64,000 nt of DNA from SKKC01 sp046542845 (GCA_046542845.1 JBKHAN010000005.1:17793-81792); one strand, 5' to 3'. Shown: positions 17,887 through 27,415, numbered from the stretch's first letter. Notes: generated from the sequence alone by a model not told the origin. A program made the numbers and translations.

Positions 17887-19158
17887 ATGCTGTCAGACAT
17901 GAATCAGAAAAAACTCATCTTATCAAAATACACTATGGGAATCGGGGACCGGTTTGGTCATCAGGGTGAGGCGCAGCTCGCCGCCTTCGTCGAAGCGAAG
18001 AAGCGTGGGATCGATGTCGTTCCGGTGTGGAACAAGTCAAACCGCGAGCACGGAATCGTTGGAACCACGCCGGCGAGCGTGCGTGAAGAGGCTGACGCGG
18101 CAGTGAAAGCACTTTCATGGAGCGGCGCGTATCACGTCGATGCCGACCACATACAGCTCGCGACGGTCGATCCCTATATAAGCTCAAGCGACTTTTTTAC
18201 GATCGATGTTGCCGATTCTATCGGCAAGCCCGCAGATCGTGAAGCGATCGAAGCCTTTGTACAGAAGCACAGGGACCTGATCGGGGAGGTCGCCATCCCC
18301 GACATAGCGACGCCCCTCAACATAAGCGAGGAAGATGTCCGCCGTATCGCCGCTAAGTTCCTTCTGGCCATGCAGGAAGCAGGTCGAATTTACCGGCACA
18401 TTACCGCTCAGCGCGACGCGGACAGCTGCGCATTCGAAGTCTCCATAGACGAGACCGACAAGCCTCAGACACCGGTTGACATGTTGTTCATTCTCGCGGC
18501 AATCGCAGACGAAGGGATTCCCGTGCAGACGATCGCACCGAAGTTCACGGGACGCTTCAACAAGGGTGTTGACTACGTTGGGGACGTCGCTGCGTTCGCT
18601 CGCGAGTTCGAGGAAGATCTCGCGGTCATAGCCTACGCAGTGAACGCATTCGGGTTGCCTGCCAACCTGAAGCTCAGCGTGCACAGCGGAAGCGATAAAT
18701 TCTCGATCTACGAACCGATTCGGCGGGCGATCGCACGATTCGATGCCGGCCTTCACATCAAGACCGCGGGAACGACCTGGCTTGAAGAGCTCATCGGCCT
18801 TGCCGAATCGGGTCCTGGCGGGCTGGCAATCGCACAACACGTGTACGCGGCTGCGTTCGACCGATTCGACGAACTCTGCGCTCCCTACGCGGCGGTTATC
18901 GACATCGACCGCTCGGCGCTGCCGTCGCCGGCGGAGGTACACGCGTGGTCGGGTGAACAATACGCAGATGCGGTACGTCACGTACCCGACCATTCATCGT
19001 TCAATCCGAACGTGCGACAGCTTCTTCACGTCGGCTATAAGGTTGCGGCCGGAATGGGCGACCGCTATTATGCGGCGCTGAAAGAAAACCGCGAGACAAT
19101 CGCACGGAACGTCACGACGAACATACTCGAGCGGCACCTCCTTCGGGTGTTCGGATAG
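17887..19158 (+). CDS. uxaE: Tagaturonate epimerase (UxaE family)
   Basis: Enzyme of about 423 residues resembling UxaE, which interconverts D-tagaturonate and D-fructuronate in hexuronate breakdown. The hallmark N-terminal stretch YTMGIGDRFGHQGEAQLAAF and the histidine/aspartate-rich segment YHVDADHIQLATVDPYISSSDFFTIDVAD, which could bind metal, fit this family. Later LKLSVHSGSDKFSIYEPIRRA and LHIKTAGTTWLEELIG are also typical. It stands alone between an importer and a CDF transporter. It is consistent with use of the uronates released by the lyase operon at 31.9-47.6 kb. Start could also be ATG at 17,899. Confidence 0.8.
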   Translation: MLSDMNQKKLILSKYTMGIGDRFGHQGEAQLAAFVEAKKRGIDVVPVWNKSNREHGIVGTTPASVREEADAAVKALSWSGAYHVDADHIQLATVDPYISSSDFFTIDVADSIGKPADREAIEAFVQKHRDLIGEVAIPDIATPLNISEEDVRRIAAKFLLAMQEAGRIYRHITAQRDADSCAFEVSIDETDKPQTPVDMLFILAAIADEGIPVQTIAPKFTGRFNKGVDYVGDVAAFAREFEEDLAVIAYAVNAFGLPANLKLSVHSGSDKFSIYEPIRRAIARFDAGLHIKTAGTTWLEELIGLAESGPGGLAIAQHVYAAAFDRFDELCAPYAAVIDIDRSALPSPAEVHAWSGEQYADAVRHVPDHSSFNPNVRQLLHVGYKVAAGMGDRYYAALKENRETIARNVTTNILERHLLRVFG

Positions 19159-19177
19159 AACAGACGCCAGGATCATT

Positions 19178-20104
19178 ATGGAAGCGGATACACACGCGCA
19201 TAATCACGAACACGTTCACGACCATGGCGGCCTCACTCACAACCACGCGGCAGCGGGTGACCTGAGGGTTGCGCTTGGAATTAACGTCCTGTTCACCGGA
19301 ATTGAGTTCGCAGGCGGGCTGCTCACCAACAGCGTCGCCATCCTCGCCGACGCCGTTCACGATCTCGGCGACTCGGTGACGCTCGCTCTTGCCCTGATCA
19401 TGGAGCGCATCGCCGGAAAAGGGCGTACCCATCAGCTTACCTTCGGGTACAGGCGCTTTTCGGTCCTCGGAGCTCTGATCACGGGTCTCGTGCTGGTGGT
19501 CGGCTCGATAACCGTGCTGGTGCACACGATCCCACGGATTCTCGAGCCCGAGACCGTCAATACCGCCGGCATGATCGGCCTTTCGCTGCTGGGCATAGCA
19601 ATGAACACCTTAGCGGCCTTCCGCCTGTCGCGAACCGACTCTATGAACGCGCGGGCGGCGTTTCTGCACCTTATGGAAGATGTTTTCGGATGGATCGCGG
19701 TACTCGCGGGGGCAATCGCCATACGAATATGGGGCATTCTGTGGCTCGACCCCCTGCTGTCGATCGGCATAAACGTATACATCGTGTTGCGCGCTGTTCC
19801 GATCTTTATACGTGCGCTTCGTGTTCTACTGCAGTACGCCCCCGGTTCGTTGTCGATCGACGAGGTGTCGGAGCTGATAACAGGCGTTTCCGGGGTCAGG
19901 GATGCTCACGACGTTCATCTGTGGACGCTTGACGGAAACTACACGCTCCTTAGCGCACATATCGTCGCGGATGCCGACGCGACGTTGAGCATGCTCGAAC
20001 CGCTGAAGAACGAGATTCGAGACACACTCCGGGAACAGGGCATACAGCACGTAACCCTCGAGCTCGAGTCAGCCGGCGCCGGGTGCCGGGACTGCGACCT
20101 TTAA
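19178..20104 (+). CDS. Cation diffusion facilitator (CzcD/ZitB-type metal exporter)
   Basis: Inner-membrane proton-coupled exporter, probably of zinc, 308 residues with six helices and a C-terminal metal-binding domain. Both transport-site pairs are present: HDLGD in helix 2 and HLMED in helix 5, the HD-HD set seen in Zn-transporting members. The N terminus is histidine-rich (HAHNHEHVHDHGGLTHNH) and the C terminus carries a cysteine pair (CRDCDL), both possible metal-buffering sites. It converges with the ADP-ribosylglycohydrolase gene and overlaps it by 4 bp. Confidence 0.93.
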   Translation: MEADTHAHNHEHVHDHGGLTHNHAAAGDLRVALGINVLFTGIEFAGGLLTNSVAILADAVHDLGDSVTLALALIMERIAGKGRTHQLTFGYRRFSVLGALITGLVLVVGSITVLVHTIPRILEPETVNTAGMIGLSLLGIAMNTLAAFRLSRTDSMNARAAFLHLMEDVFGWIAVLAGAIAIRIWGILWLDPLLSIGINVYIVLRAVPIFIRALRVLLQYAPGSLSIDEVSELITGVSGVRDAHDVHLWTLDGNYTLLSAHIVADADATLSMLEPLKNEIRDTLREQGIQHVTLELESAGAGCRDCDL

Positions 20105-21300
20105 CCGAGGCCGGCGGCTGACCAGCCGCTCGTGCGTTGTACCCGCTCGATGATCGTTGTGCGGGCGACCCATTCATCGGGAATGCCGGCTTCCCCGCCC
20201 GCGCCGTATACAACACCGGCAAGCGCGCCAAGGAACACCGCTCGACCGCAATTGTCACCGCTGGCCATCGTGTTCGTGTTCACGGCCTCAGCGTAGCTTT
20301 CGGTATTCAAGAGGATGTGCAGAGCGACCGGCACTCCCATGTCGAGGTGGCAGGCAGCTCCAAAGTGCTTGGTTACTCCCCGATAGTCGAGCGATTCGTA
20401 GGCGAGCGCTTCGCGGACCAGGTCTGCGGAGGTTCCGTCGAGTACGCCCGTATGGGACTCGATCAGGTCGCGCAGTCCGTCCCGGTTCACGCCGTGCTCG
20501 TATAGGTCCCGAAGGAGCCGGGACATGAAGGTCGCGTAGGAAACTGCCTTTTCGTGGTTGTTCGTCACGCGAACTGCCCGCTCGGTTATATCATCCAGCT
20601 CCGTCCCCCGGTAGAAATGTGCGAGGATCGCCGATCGTGTCAGCGCGGGGAGCTGGTCGTCCTCGGCACCGACGGCGCCGATGTCGGCTGAGAGTACATC
20701 GATGATGCGGTCGGATTCTTCCAGCTCCGTTGCACTCCACTCCTTGAGCTTCAGCGGTGTTCGCACCTGAGCTTTGAGGCCATCAACATCGAACTCAAAG
20801 AAATATCGCGCGATGTAATGAGCAGCGTCCGCCTGTTTGGACTGATCAAGCGATGAGTCGACCTGCATCGCCCGCTCGTGGAGAACTTTGCCGAGGTGAG
20901 AGACGTTATAGAGGGTCTCCCGGATAGGGGTATCGGCGTAGCCGACATAGGTGCCGCCCGGGCCGAAGTGGGCCTGAAACTCGCGCAAAAACGCTCCTGT
21001 ATCAAAACCTTCTCCCGTTGTCGCTTGAAGCGCCACGGCAAGATACTCGCCATACTGTGTGGAGTCACCCGCAGTTTTAAGGGGATGAGCGAAAAACGCC
21101 GGGGCGCCCTCGTAATGCGTCGGATCCGGCGCGATAAACGCCGCTTCGCCGCGGTTGGATCGAACAATCTGGGCGATCTTCCCCTGCGAATAAATCCAGT
21201 GAAGCCCCATGCCGGCGGCATCTGCCACGAGGGTCCCTAATAAAGCCGTACGAAAAGGTTCTGTTGTCGGTAGCATGTTCATACTCATGAATATACGCAT
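20101..21300 (-). CDS. ADP-ribosylglycohydrolase family protein
   Basis: Member of the DraG/ARH family, which removes ADP-ribose from proteins or small molecules using two metal ions. N-terminal LLGTLVADAAGMGLHWIY and C-terminal NTMASGDNCGRAVFLGALAGVVYGAGGEAGIPDEWV are the conserved metal-site regions, the second with the expected GDN. Length 399. Several ATGs crowd the start (M1, M5, M7, M9), so the exact one is uncertain. It stands alone, converging on the CDF gene. Confidence 0.88.
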   Translation of the reverse strand: MRIFMSMNMLPTTEPFRTALLGTLVADAAGMGLHWIYSQGKIAQIVRSNRGEAAFIAPDPTHYEGAPAFFAHPLKTAGDSTQYGEYLAVALQATTGEGFDTGAFLREFQAHFGPGGTYVGYADTPIRETLYNVSHLGKVLHERAMQVDSSLDQSKQADAAHYIARYFFEFDVDGLKAQVRTPLKLKEWSATELEESDRIIDVLSADIGAVGAEDDQLPALTRSAILAHFYRGTELDDITERAVRVTNNHEKAVSYATFMSRLLRDLYEHGVNRDGLRDLIESHTGVLDGTSADLVREALAYESLDYRGVTKHFGAACHLDMGVPVALHILLNTESYAEAVNTNTMASGDNCGRAVFLGALAGVVYGAGGEAGIPDEWVARTTIIERVQRTSGWSAAGLG

Positions 21301-21404
21301 GATTCGACAGGTGCGGCATGCGAGAATATGTCTTGCCTTTTCCGTTCGAGCGCACCATATTGAATATAACGGATTACGAATATTAAGCGATGGAGGAGCA
21401 TACC

Positions 21405-21617
21405 ATGAAAAAGAATGAAGGGACTGTCGATCGGATTATCCGCGCTGTAGCAGGTGTTATCGGGCTTGGCGTGGCAGTAGCGCTCGGAGGCGCGTGGTGG
21501 ATACTCGGAGCGGTGGGCGCTGTATTGCTCGTTACCGCCGCCACAGGGTTCTGCGGCTTGTATACCGTGCTCGGGTTCAGCACCTGCCCGGTGAAGCAGG
21601 AAGGGCAGGGAGCCTGA
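21405..21617 (+). CDS. Small DUF2892-type membrane protein
   Basis: 71 residues starting MKKNEGTVDRIIRAVAGVIGLG, with two hydrophobic helices and the ending GFCGLYTVLGFSTCP, a pattern of DUF2892 (YgaP-like membrane part). In other bacteria this domain is sometimes fused to rhodanese. GGAGGA lies 9 bp before ATG 21,405, which decides against the in-frame ATG at 21,390. Role unknown; the paired cysteines suggest a link to sulfur or redox, as inference only. Confidence 0.8.
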   Translation: MKKNEGTVDRIIRAVAGVIGLGVAVALGGAWWILGAVGAVLLVTAATGFCGLYTVLGFSTCPVKQEGQGA

Positions 21618-21629
21618 GCGCTCCCTGCC
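21604..21629. terminator. Hairpin terminator between convergent genes
   Basis: Perfect 10-bp stem GGCAGGGAGC / GCTCCCTGCC with a 6-base loop, spanning the stop of the DUF2892 gene and the 19-bp gap before the ligase stop. It can serve both strands, though no T-run follows on either side. Confidence 0.6.
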
Positions 21630-21635
21630 GACCAC

Positions 21636-23297
21636 CTAATCGGTATACAGATACCGTTTGATCTTCATCGTCGGTGTCTTCTCGAAGGGCTCCAACTGGA
21701 GGATCATGTCGGCGATCCGGGCATATGTGCTGAGTTCTGCGTTCACTCTGTCCCGACAGTCCTTCAGATACTGGTTGATCTCGTCACGGAAGGTTTCCAC
21801 CGCAAGCTGAATCTGTTCGCCCTGGTCCTTCGCCTGAGCGCTCACCGCCGCGTGCCAGTCTTTGATGTCGGACCGCAGCGACGCCACATAATCGAGCAGC
21901 GCCTCGTAATTGAGATACACTTTGCCAATGAGTCTTCCGCCGACCTGCATAACGAGCGATTCCTCGACATACTCTTTCTCGTTGATGACCGCTTCGATCT
22001 GTTCGGGATAAATGTTCTCGCCACTCGGGCCGAGAATCATGTTCTTGATTCTCCCGCGAAGCGCGAGAACGCCGTTCTTTGAGAGCGTGCCTACGTCACC
22101 GGTGCGAAACCATCCGTCCGGGGTAAATACCTCATTCGTCTGTGCTTCGTTCCGGTAATACCCTGCCATAACATTCGGCCCCTTGACCTGTACTTCGCCT
22201 TCGTCGGACAGGCGGACCGTCACTCCCTCGACCACGGGTCCGATCGCCTGAAACGTCGTGTCCTGCGGAGCGGACCCCGCTACCAGCGGCGAGGTCTCGG
22301 TCAGACCGTAGCCTATTGCGTAGGGGAAGCGGGCGTCACGGAGAAAGCGCTCTACGTCGGGAGCAAGTTTTGCGCCTCCAACCCCGAAGAAATGCAGCCT
22401 TCCACCGAACATCGCGTAGACCTTACGCCCGGCGGCACGATGAAGGAGTTTCTGCAGGGGGCGAATGCGGTACAGCAATCGCAGCAGCGGCTTGCCCGTG
22501 ATCTGCGGAAGCACGCGGTTGCGAAAAATCTTTTCTATGAACAGCGGCACCGACAACATGAGGTGTGGCTGTATCTTCTCCAGCGCAGGCATAAGGACGG
22601 TCGGTGACGGCGGTTTATTCAAGTAGTAGACGCAGGCCCCGGATGAGACAGGAACAAGAAAGCCGAGCGTGCACTCGTAGGTATGCGACAGCGGCAGCAA
22701 CGACAGCATGCTCTGGCCCGCTTCAATTGCCGGAATCGTGCGGGCAACGAGGACGTTACTCACGATGTTCCGGTGGGTCAGCATAACACCCTTGGATGTG
22801 CCCGTCGTTCCTGACGTGTAGATAATAGCAGCAAGGGCCGCCTCGTCTATCGCAGGTCGTTCTGCGCGCTGATCTGAAACAACGCCTTCAAGCGTCTCAA
22901 TCGGTATTGCAGTTATCTCGCCCGAATCGATCAGACCTGTAATCTTTGGACGCTGCCGCTCGGAGACAAAAACTGCCTTGACCTCAGCATGCTTGAGAAT
23001 ATTGTTCACTTCGTGTGCGCTGAAATCCGGGAGGACCGGGACGACCGCAGCTCCAATGCGGGTAATCGCGAAATATGCGACTCCCCAGTGCGGCATGTTC
23101 TCGCTGAGAATCGCGACGTGCGATTCGGCGTCCAGGCCCTGCTGCAGGAGTCCGGCTGCCACCCGGGCGGAAAGATCTTCTGTTTCACCGAAAGAAAGCG
23201 ACGCGCCTCCTGCAAAGGCGAGGGCCGGCTCATGTGGCCAGGTATGCGCCGAGGTTTCGAGTATGTCGGGAATTGTTCGCACTGGTGTTTCACTCAT
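21636..23297 (-). CDS. Long-chain fatty acid--CoA ligase (AMP-binding family)
   Basis: Adenylate-forming enzyme that activates fatty acids to acyl-CoA, about 553 residues. The ATP loop YTSGTTGTSKGVMLTHRN, the motif YGLTETSP and the hinge region DGWFRTGDVGTLSKNGVLALRGRIKNMI are intact. The C-terminal domain carries a helical insertion of about 70 residues (around LRSDIKDWHAAVSAQAKDQGEQ) before the lysine region TPTMKIKRYLY, as seen in a subset of bacterial ligases. ATG 23,297 (MSETPVR) is preferred over 23,312. It is divergent from the MarR operon. Confidence 0.9.
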   Translation of the reverse strand: MSETPVRTIPDILETSAHTWPHEPALAFAGGASLSFGETEDLSARVAAGLLQQGLDAESHVAILSENMPHWGVAYFAITRIGAAVVPVLPDFSAHEVNNILKHAEVKAVFVSERQRPKITGLIDSGEITAIPIETLEGVVSDQRAERPAIDEAALAAIIYTSGTTGTSKGVMLTHRNIVSNVLVARTIPAIEAGQSMLSLLPLSHTYECTLGFLVPVSSGACVYYLNKPPSPTVLMPALEKIQPHLMLSVPLFIEKIFRNRVLPQITGKPLLRLLYRIRPLQKLLHRAAGRKVYAMFGGRLHFFGVGGAKLAPDVERFLRDARFPYAIGYGLTETSPLVAGSAPQDTTFQAIGPVVEGVTVRLSDEGEVQVKGPNVMAGYYRNEAQTNEVFTPDGWFRTGDVGTLSKNGVLALRGRIKNMILGPSGENIYPEQIEAVINEKEYVEESLVMQVGGRLIGKVYLNYEALLDYVASLRSDIKDWHAAVSAQAKDQGEQIQLAVETFRDEINQYLKDCRDRVNAELSTYARIADMILQLEPFEKTPTMKIKRYLYTD

Positions 23298-23316
23298 GTA
23301 TAGAGAATACACTGTA

Positions 23317-23345
23317 TTGCGTTGCGAAGCCAGCCGGGTTATTAT
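23317..23345 (+). promoter_or_regulatory. Promoter of the MarR-ABC exporter operon
   Basis: -35 TTGCGT (23,317-23,322) and -10 TATTAT (23,340-23,345) with exactly 17-bp spacing. The predicted start of transcription falls at the left end of the palindrome at 23,347. Confidence 0.6.
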
Positions 23346-23346
23346 T

Positions 23347-23371
23347 ACGGTACCGAATTAATCGGTACCGT
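23347..23371. promoter_or_regulatory. Palindromic operator, likely bound by the adjacent MarR protein
   Basis: Perfect 10-bp arms ACGGTACCGA and TCGGTACCGT around a 5-base centre (ATTAA). It covers the predicted +1 region of the promoter and lies 21 bp before the MarR start codon. A short T-run follows, so on paper it resembles a terminator, but it sits at the start of an operon with no gene ending there, making an operator more likely. Confidence 0.7.
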
Positions 23372-23392
23372 TTTTTTATCAGGAGGTGGGCC

Positions 23393-23836
23393 ATGAATCC
23401 GCTGCAATCACCGGAGTACCACAATGCCATCGGTGCGGTCCTCACCCTCCACCGCTATCTGCGCCGGAGCGCAAAGGCTCGGAACGCCTCCGGGTTCAGC
23501 GGTAAGCAACACGCGACGCTCCGCGCACTTATGAGTGGTAGACGGACCATAGGTGAACTTGCGCGTCTGCTGTTCGTCGGCGAAAGCACAACCTCGGAAC
23601 TGGTTGCCAGACTCGAGCAAGCCGGGTACGTGAAGCGCATAAGATCCGAGGCAGACAATCGCGTCGTGCATGTGTCCATTACCGATGCGGGGACGGAGGC
23701 GGCCGTATCCATTCCCCTTACGGGGCTCCCATTGTTGCGGGAGCGGCTGGGAACGCTTTCGCCTGCAGAGCTCAATTCTATCGCAGAGACCTTTCGAGGC
23801 ATTCTCGCACTTCTCGATGTTGACTATGAAACATGA
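23393..23836 (+). CDS. MarR-family transcriptional regulator
   Basis: Winged-helix regulator of 147 residues. The DNA-binding part reads RTIGELARLLFVGESTTSELVARLEQAGYVKRIRSEADNRVVHVSITDAG, the standard MarR winged helix. ATG 23,393 is chosen for the strong AGGAGGTG just upstream; the open frame extends back without support. Its end overlaps the first exporter gene by 11 bp. With the palindrome at 23,347 it is likely an autorepressor that is released when a ligand, perhaps an exported compound, binds. Confidence 0.9.
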   Translation: MNPLQSPEYHNAIGAVLTLHRYLRRSAKARNASGFSGKQHATLRALMSGRRTIGELARLLFVGESTTSELVARLEQAGYVKRIRSEADNRVVHVSITDAGTEAAVSIPLTGLPLLRERLGTLSPAELNSIAETFRGILALLDVDYET

Positions 23837-25604
23837 AAGATCACCATATGTAATGCGCGCACTCGGCTGCCTTAAGCCATACCTGCTAATCGTTGTCTGT
23901 GCGTACACCGCCGTATTTGCGGTAAACGCGATCAACATCTGGATGCCGCTGATCATCGGCGGTGTCGTCGACAACGGCATACGAGCGGGGGTGCCGGAAC
24001 AGGTTCGCACGGGCGTCGGCCTGCTCATGATTGCAGCGCTCGCCAAAGCGCTTCTGACCTATCTGATCGGGGTATGGAGCGAGAACGCCTCACAGGGCGT
24101 TGCCTACGATCTTCGAAACCGATTCCATCAAAAATTACACGAGCTCTCTTTCAGCTTTCACGATGATGCAGAGACCGGCCAGCTTCTCGCGCGGAGTATA
24201 CAGGATGTCGATCGCATACGCTTCCTCACCGGACGCGCTGTGCTGAACCTGGTGCAACTGGGGACGCAGATCATCGGCGTAACAGTCGCAATGCTTATTA
24301 TCGAACTGCGCCTGGCGCTCCTGAGCCTGACGGTCGTCCCGGTGCTCGTCATAAGCGCGGTACGGTTCGGCAGCGTACTGCGACCGCTGACGCTCACGCT
24401 TCGCGATCGCGAAGCGACTTTGACGGGCAGAGTGGAGCAGAATTTACGTGCACAGCGCATCGTGAAAGCCTTTGGACGGGAGCAGACAGAGATTGACCGC
24501 TTTGACCGGGCCAACGAACGACTGCTTGAAACACAAAAGACCGAAGCGAGGCTCCGAGCACTCTTTCTTCCGTTCATGCAGTTTCTCGCCGGAGCAGGGA
24601 CGCTCCTCGTCCTCGTCGGCGGTGGACGCATGGTCGCCGCAGGAACGCTGTCCGTCGGAGTACTCGTTGCCTTTATGACCTATCTCGCGCAGCTTCTTAT
24701 GCCAATACGCCGTTTCGGCTGGCTGTTGAGTGCGGTTACGCAGGCCTCGGCGAGCGCACAGCGTATCTTCGAAATTCTCGACCTCAAGTCGGACGTGCAG
24801 GATGCACCCGATGCGGTGCCGCTCGGAACGGTTCGTGGAGAGATTGAATTTGAGAACGTGGGTTTTTCCTACGCAAAAAGCCACCGCGTGCTCGAGGGCT
24901 TGAGCTTCAGCGTCCGCGCGGGTGAAAAGCTTGCGGTGCTTGGAGGGACCGGCTCGGGAAAGTCATCGATCATTAACCTGATCCCCCGCTTCTACGACGC
25001 AACCGAGGGTCACGTGTACGTGGACGGCCGGGACGTCCGCAGTGTGACCCTGCAGTCGCTTCGATCGAATATCGGGATCGTATTGCAGGAGACAATCCTC
25101 TTTGCGACAAGCATAGAAAGAAACATCGCGTTCGGGCGACCGGAGGCGTCACACAGCGACATTGTCGAAGCAGCGCGTGCCGCACGCATTCACGAGTTCA
25201 TACAGAGCCTTCGGGAGGGATACGCGACCCACGTTGGCGAAAAAGGTGTAACCCTCTCGGGCGGGCAAAAGCAACGCGTAGCCATCGCCCGAGCCATACT
25301 GAAAGATCCGGCGATACTGATACTCGATGATGCGACCTCAAGCGTTGACACCGAAACCGAACACCATATTCAGGAGGCGATGGAAGCGCTTATGAAGGGA
25401 CGGACATCCATCATTATCGCACAGCGGCTGAGCACAATCCGTTCCGCCGACCAGGTCCTGATTCTCGACCATGGTCGTGTAGCGGCACGCGCGCGGCGAA
25501 GTGAGACGACAAGTCCTCACGAGGAACTCCTTCGCACAAGTGGACTATACGCGGAGATCGTGAAAGCACAGCTGCGCGACCGCAGCGAGGAGGCAGCAGT
25601 ATGA
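23826..25604 (+). CDS. Heterodimeric ABC exporter subunit with degenerate catalytic site
   Basis: Membrane-ATPase fusion (six helices then nucleotide-binding domain), about 592 residues from ATG 23,826. Walker A GGTGSGKSS, signature LSGGQKQR, Walker B ILILDDATSSVD. The residue after the Walker B aspartate is D instead of the catalytic E, which in this family marks the degenerate half of a heterodimer (as in TM287/LmrC). The partner gene overlaps by ATGA. Probable function: export of lipids, drugs or peptides under MarR control. The start at 23,826 overlaps marR; ATG 23,853 is an alternative. Confidence 0.92.
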   Translation: MKHERSPYVMRALGCLKPYLLIVVCAYTAVFAVNAINIWMPLIIGGVVDNGIRAGVPEQVRTGVGLLMIAALAKALLTYLIGVWSENASQGVAYDLRNRFHQKLHELSFSFHDDAETGQLLARSIQDVDRIRFLTGRAVLNLVQLGTQIIGVTVAMLIIELRLALLSLTVVPVLVISAVRFGSVLRPLTLTLRDREATLTGRVEQNLRAQRIVKAFGREQTEIDRFDRANERLLETQKTEARLRALFLPFMQFLAGAGTLLVLVGGGRMVAAGTLSVGVLVAFMTYLAQLLMPIRRFGWLLSAVTQASASAQRIFEILDLKSDVQDAPDAVPLGTVRGEIEFENVGFSYAKSHRVLEGLSFSVRAGEKLAVLGGTGSGKSSIINLIPRFYDATEGHVYVDGRDVRSVTLQSLRSNIGIVLQETILFATSIERNIAFGRPEASHSDIVEAARAARIHEFIQSLREGYATHVGEKGVTLSGGQKQRVAIARAILKDPAILILDDATSSVDTETEHHIQEAMEALMKGRTSIIIAQRLSTIRSADQVLILDHGRVAARARRSETTSPHEELLRTSGLYAEIVKAQLRDRSEEAAV

Positions 25605-27415
25605 TGGGCGGGGGCGGTGGTGGACCACGCGGCTTGCTTCAGGCGGCGGGTGGCCGCGAAGACGGCGCTATACAGAAGGCCGTCATCCTGAGACTCTTCA
25701 GCTTCGTGCTTCCATACCGGAAAAAGCTCGCAGGGGCACTTTTGTTCATGGTAATCGCGACCGGAGCGGGGCTTCTCGTGCCATACCTGACCAGGGTCAT
25801 TATCGACGAACATATAGCAGCCGGTGATCTTGGCGGCATCACCCGCATCGGGATCGCTATTGGTGCTGTGCTCCTGGTCGCGTACATCTCGGAAGCGCTA
25901 CAGATGTTTATTCTTTCGGTACTCGGTCAGAACGTTCTGTTCAATCTCAGAGCGCGTCTGTTCGAACATCTGCAACGCCTCTCGGTTGCGTATAACGACA
26001 CACACATCGTCGGGGTCACCGTATCGCGCGTCGTGAACGACGTATCAGTCATCAACAACCTCCTGAGCGAGGGCCTCGTAACACTGATTGGCGATACCAT
26101 ATTGCTCGCCGGGACTGTCGCGATTATGCTCAGCATGGACTGGCAGCTTGCGCTGCTGACCTTCAGTATTATACCGCTGATGGTGCTTGTAACGGTCTTG
26201 TTCTCCAGGCGTGCGAAGCCGGCATTCCGGGAAACGAGGGAAAAGGTCGCAAACCTGGTTGGGACCCTCGCCGAGAATATTGGTGGCATGCGGGTTATAC
26301 AGTCCTACGGGCAGGAAAGTAGCTCGAACAGCCAGTTCGAGGCCCACAACCGTGAGAACCGGAACGCGCATGTCAGAGCCATGCGTCTCTCGTTCACCTT
26401 TCTTCCCGCGATTGATGTCATCGGCGTCGGTGCGACAGCGATCGTACTCGGCGCCGGAGGATACATGGCACTTCAGGGCACGGTATCCATCGGTACAATT
26501 GTCGCCTTCATGAGCTACGTAAGCCGGTTCTTCGTTCCTATCCGTGAACTGAGCCAGCTGTTTACGACCCTGCAGTCAGCATCCGCCGGTGGAGAACGTG
26601 TTCTGGAACTTCTTGACGCTGAACCCGCGGTTGTTGAACGCCCCCATGCTCGCACCCTGACCAGGGTCGAAGGCAGGATTCAGCTTGACCACGTCTGCTT
26701 CTCCTACGTGGACAATGTCGAGGTGCTTCACGATGTGAGTCTGTCGGCCGAGCCGGGAGAAACCATCGCAATTGTCGGTCCTACCGGGGCAGGAAAAAGC
26801 ACGATTTCCAACCTCGTCTGCCGTTTTTACGACGTTACCTCAGGCACGGTTCTCGTGGACGGCAATGACATCCGTGACGTCAGCCTTGCGAGTCTACACA
26901 GTCATATGGGCTACGTAAGTCAGGATCCTATCCTGTTTCCGGTGAGCATTGCCGAGAATATCGCCCTCGGTTCAAACTCGGCAAACCCGGCACAGATCGA
27001 GAATGCCGCCCGAAACGCCGAAGCCCACGGCTTCATTTCGCGGCTGGTAGACGGCTACGACACCGTCGTTGCCGAAGGTGCCTCAAACCTCTCAGTCGGC
27101 CAGCGTCAGCTCATCGCAATCGCCCGGGCAATGTTCGTCGATCCTCGTATCCTGATCATGGACGAGGCTACCTCAAGTGTCGATACCGTTACCGAGGCTC
27201 TCATTCAGCGGGCTCTCGACCGCCTGCTACATGACCGCACTGCGATCGTTATCGCGCATCGCCTGACGACGATCAGAAATGCAGCTCGCACATACGTGAT
27301 AGACCAGGGTCGACTCGTGCAGTCGGGCACCCATGTGGAGCTGCTCTCAACCGGGGGCCTGTACCGGGAGCTGTACGAGCGACAGTTCATTGACGGACCC
27401 GCACAGAGCGCTTGA
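25601..27415 (+). CDS. Heterodimeric ABC exporter subunit with consensus Walker B
   Basis: Second half of the exporter, 604 residues. Walker A GPTGAGKST, Walker B ILIMDEATSSVD with the catalytic glutamate present, and the altered signature LSVGQRQL typical of the TM288/LmrD partner. Combined with the previous gene it gives one full and one degenerate ATP site. A glycine-rich N terminus (MMGGGGGGPRGLLQAAGG) precedes the first helix. Overlaps the upstream stop by ATGA. Confidence 0.93.
   Translation: MMGGGGGGPRGLLQAAGGREDGAIQKAVILRLFSFVLPYRKKLAGALLFMVIATGAGLLVPYLTRVIIDEHIAAGDLGGITRIGIAIGAVLLVAYISEALQMFILSVLGQNVLFNLRARLFEHLQRLSVAYNDTHIVGVTVSRVVNDVSVINNLLSEGLVTLIGDTILLAGTVAIMLSMDWQLALLTFSIIPLMVLVTVLFSRRAKPAFRETREKVANLVGTLAENIGGMRVIQSYGQESSSNSQFEAHNRENRNAHVRAMRLSFTFLPAIDVIGVGATAIVLGAGGYMALQGTVSIGTIVAFMSYVSRFFVPIRELSQLFTTLQSASAGGERVLELLDAEPAVVERPHARTLTRVEGRIQLDHVCFSYVDNVEVLHDVSLSAEPGETIAIVGPTGAGKSTISNLVCRFYDVTSGTVLVDGNDIRDVSLASLHSHMGYVSQDPILFPVSIAENIALGSNSANPAQIENAARNAEAHGFISRLVDGYDTVVAEGASNLSVGQRQLIAIARAMFVDPRILIMDEATSSVDTVTEALIQRALDRLLHDRTAIVIAHRLTTIRNAARTYVIDQGRLVQSGTHVELLSTGGLYRELYERQFIDGPAQSA

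Noticed and set aside
18184..18993. 269-codon minus-strand open frame
   Set aside because: Antisense to uxaE with no ribosome site or family pattern.
23347..23378. Rho-independent terminator (hairpin plus T-run)
   Set aside because: No transcript should end here: the ligase gene diverges to the left and MarR begins just after. The repeat fits an operator better.
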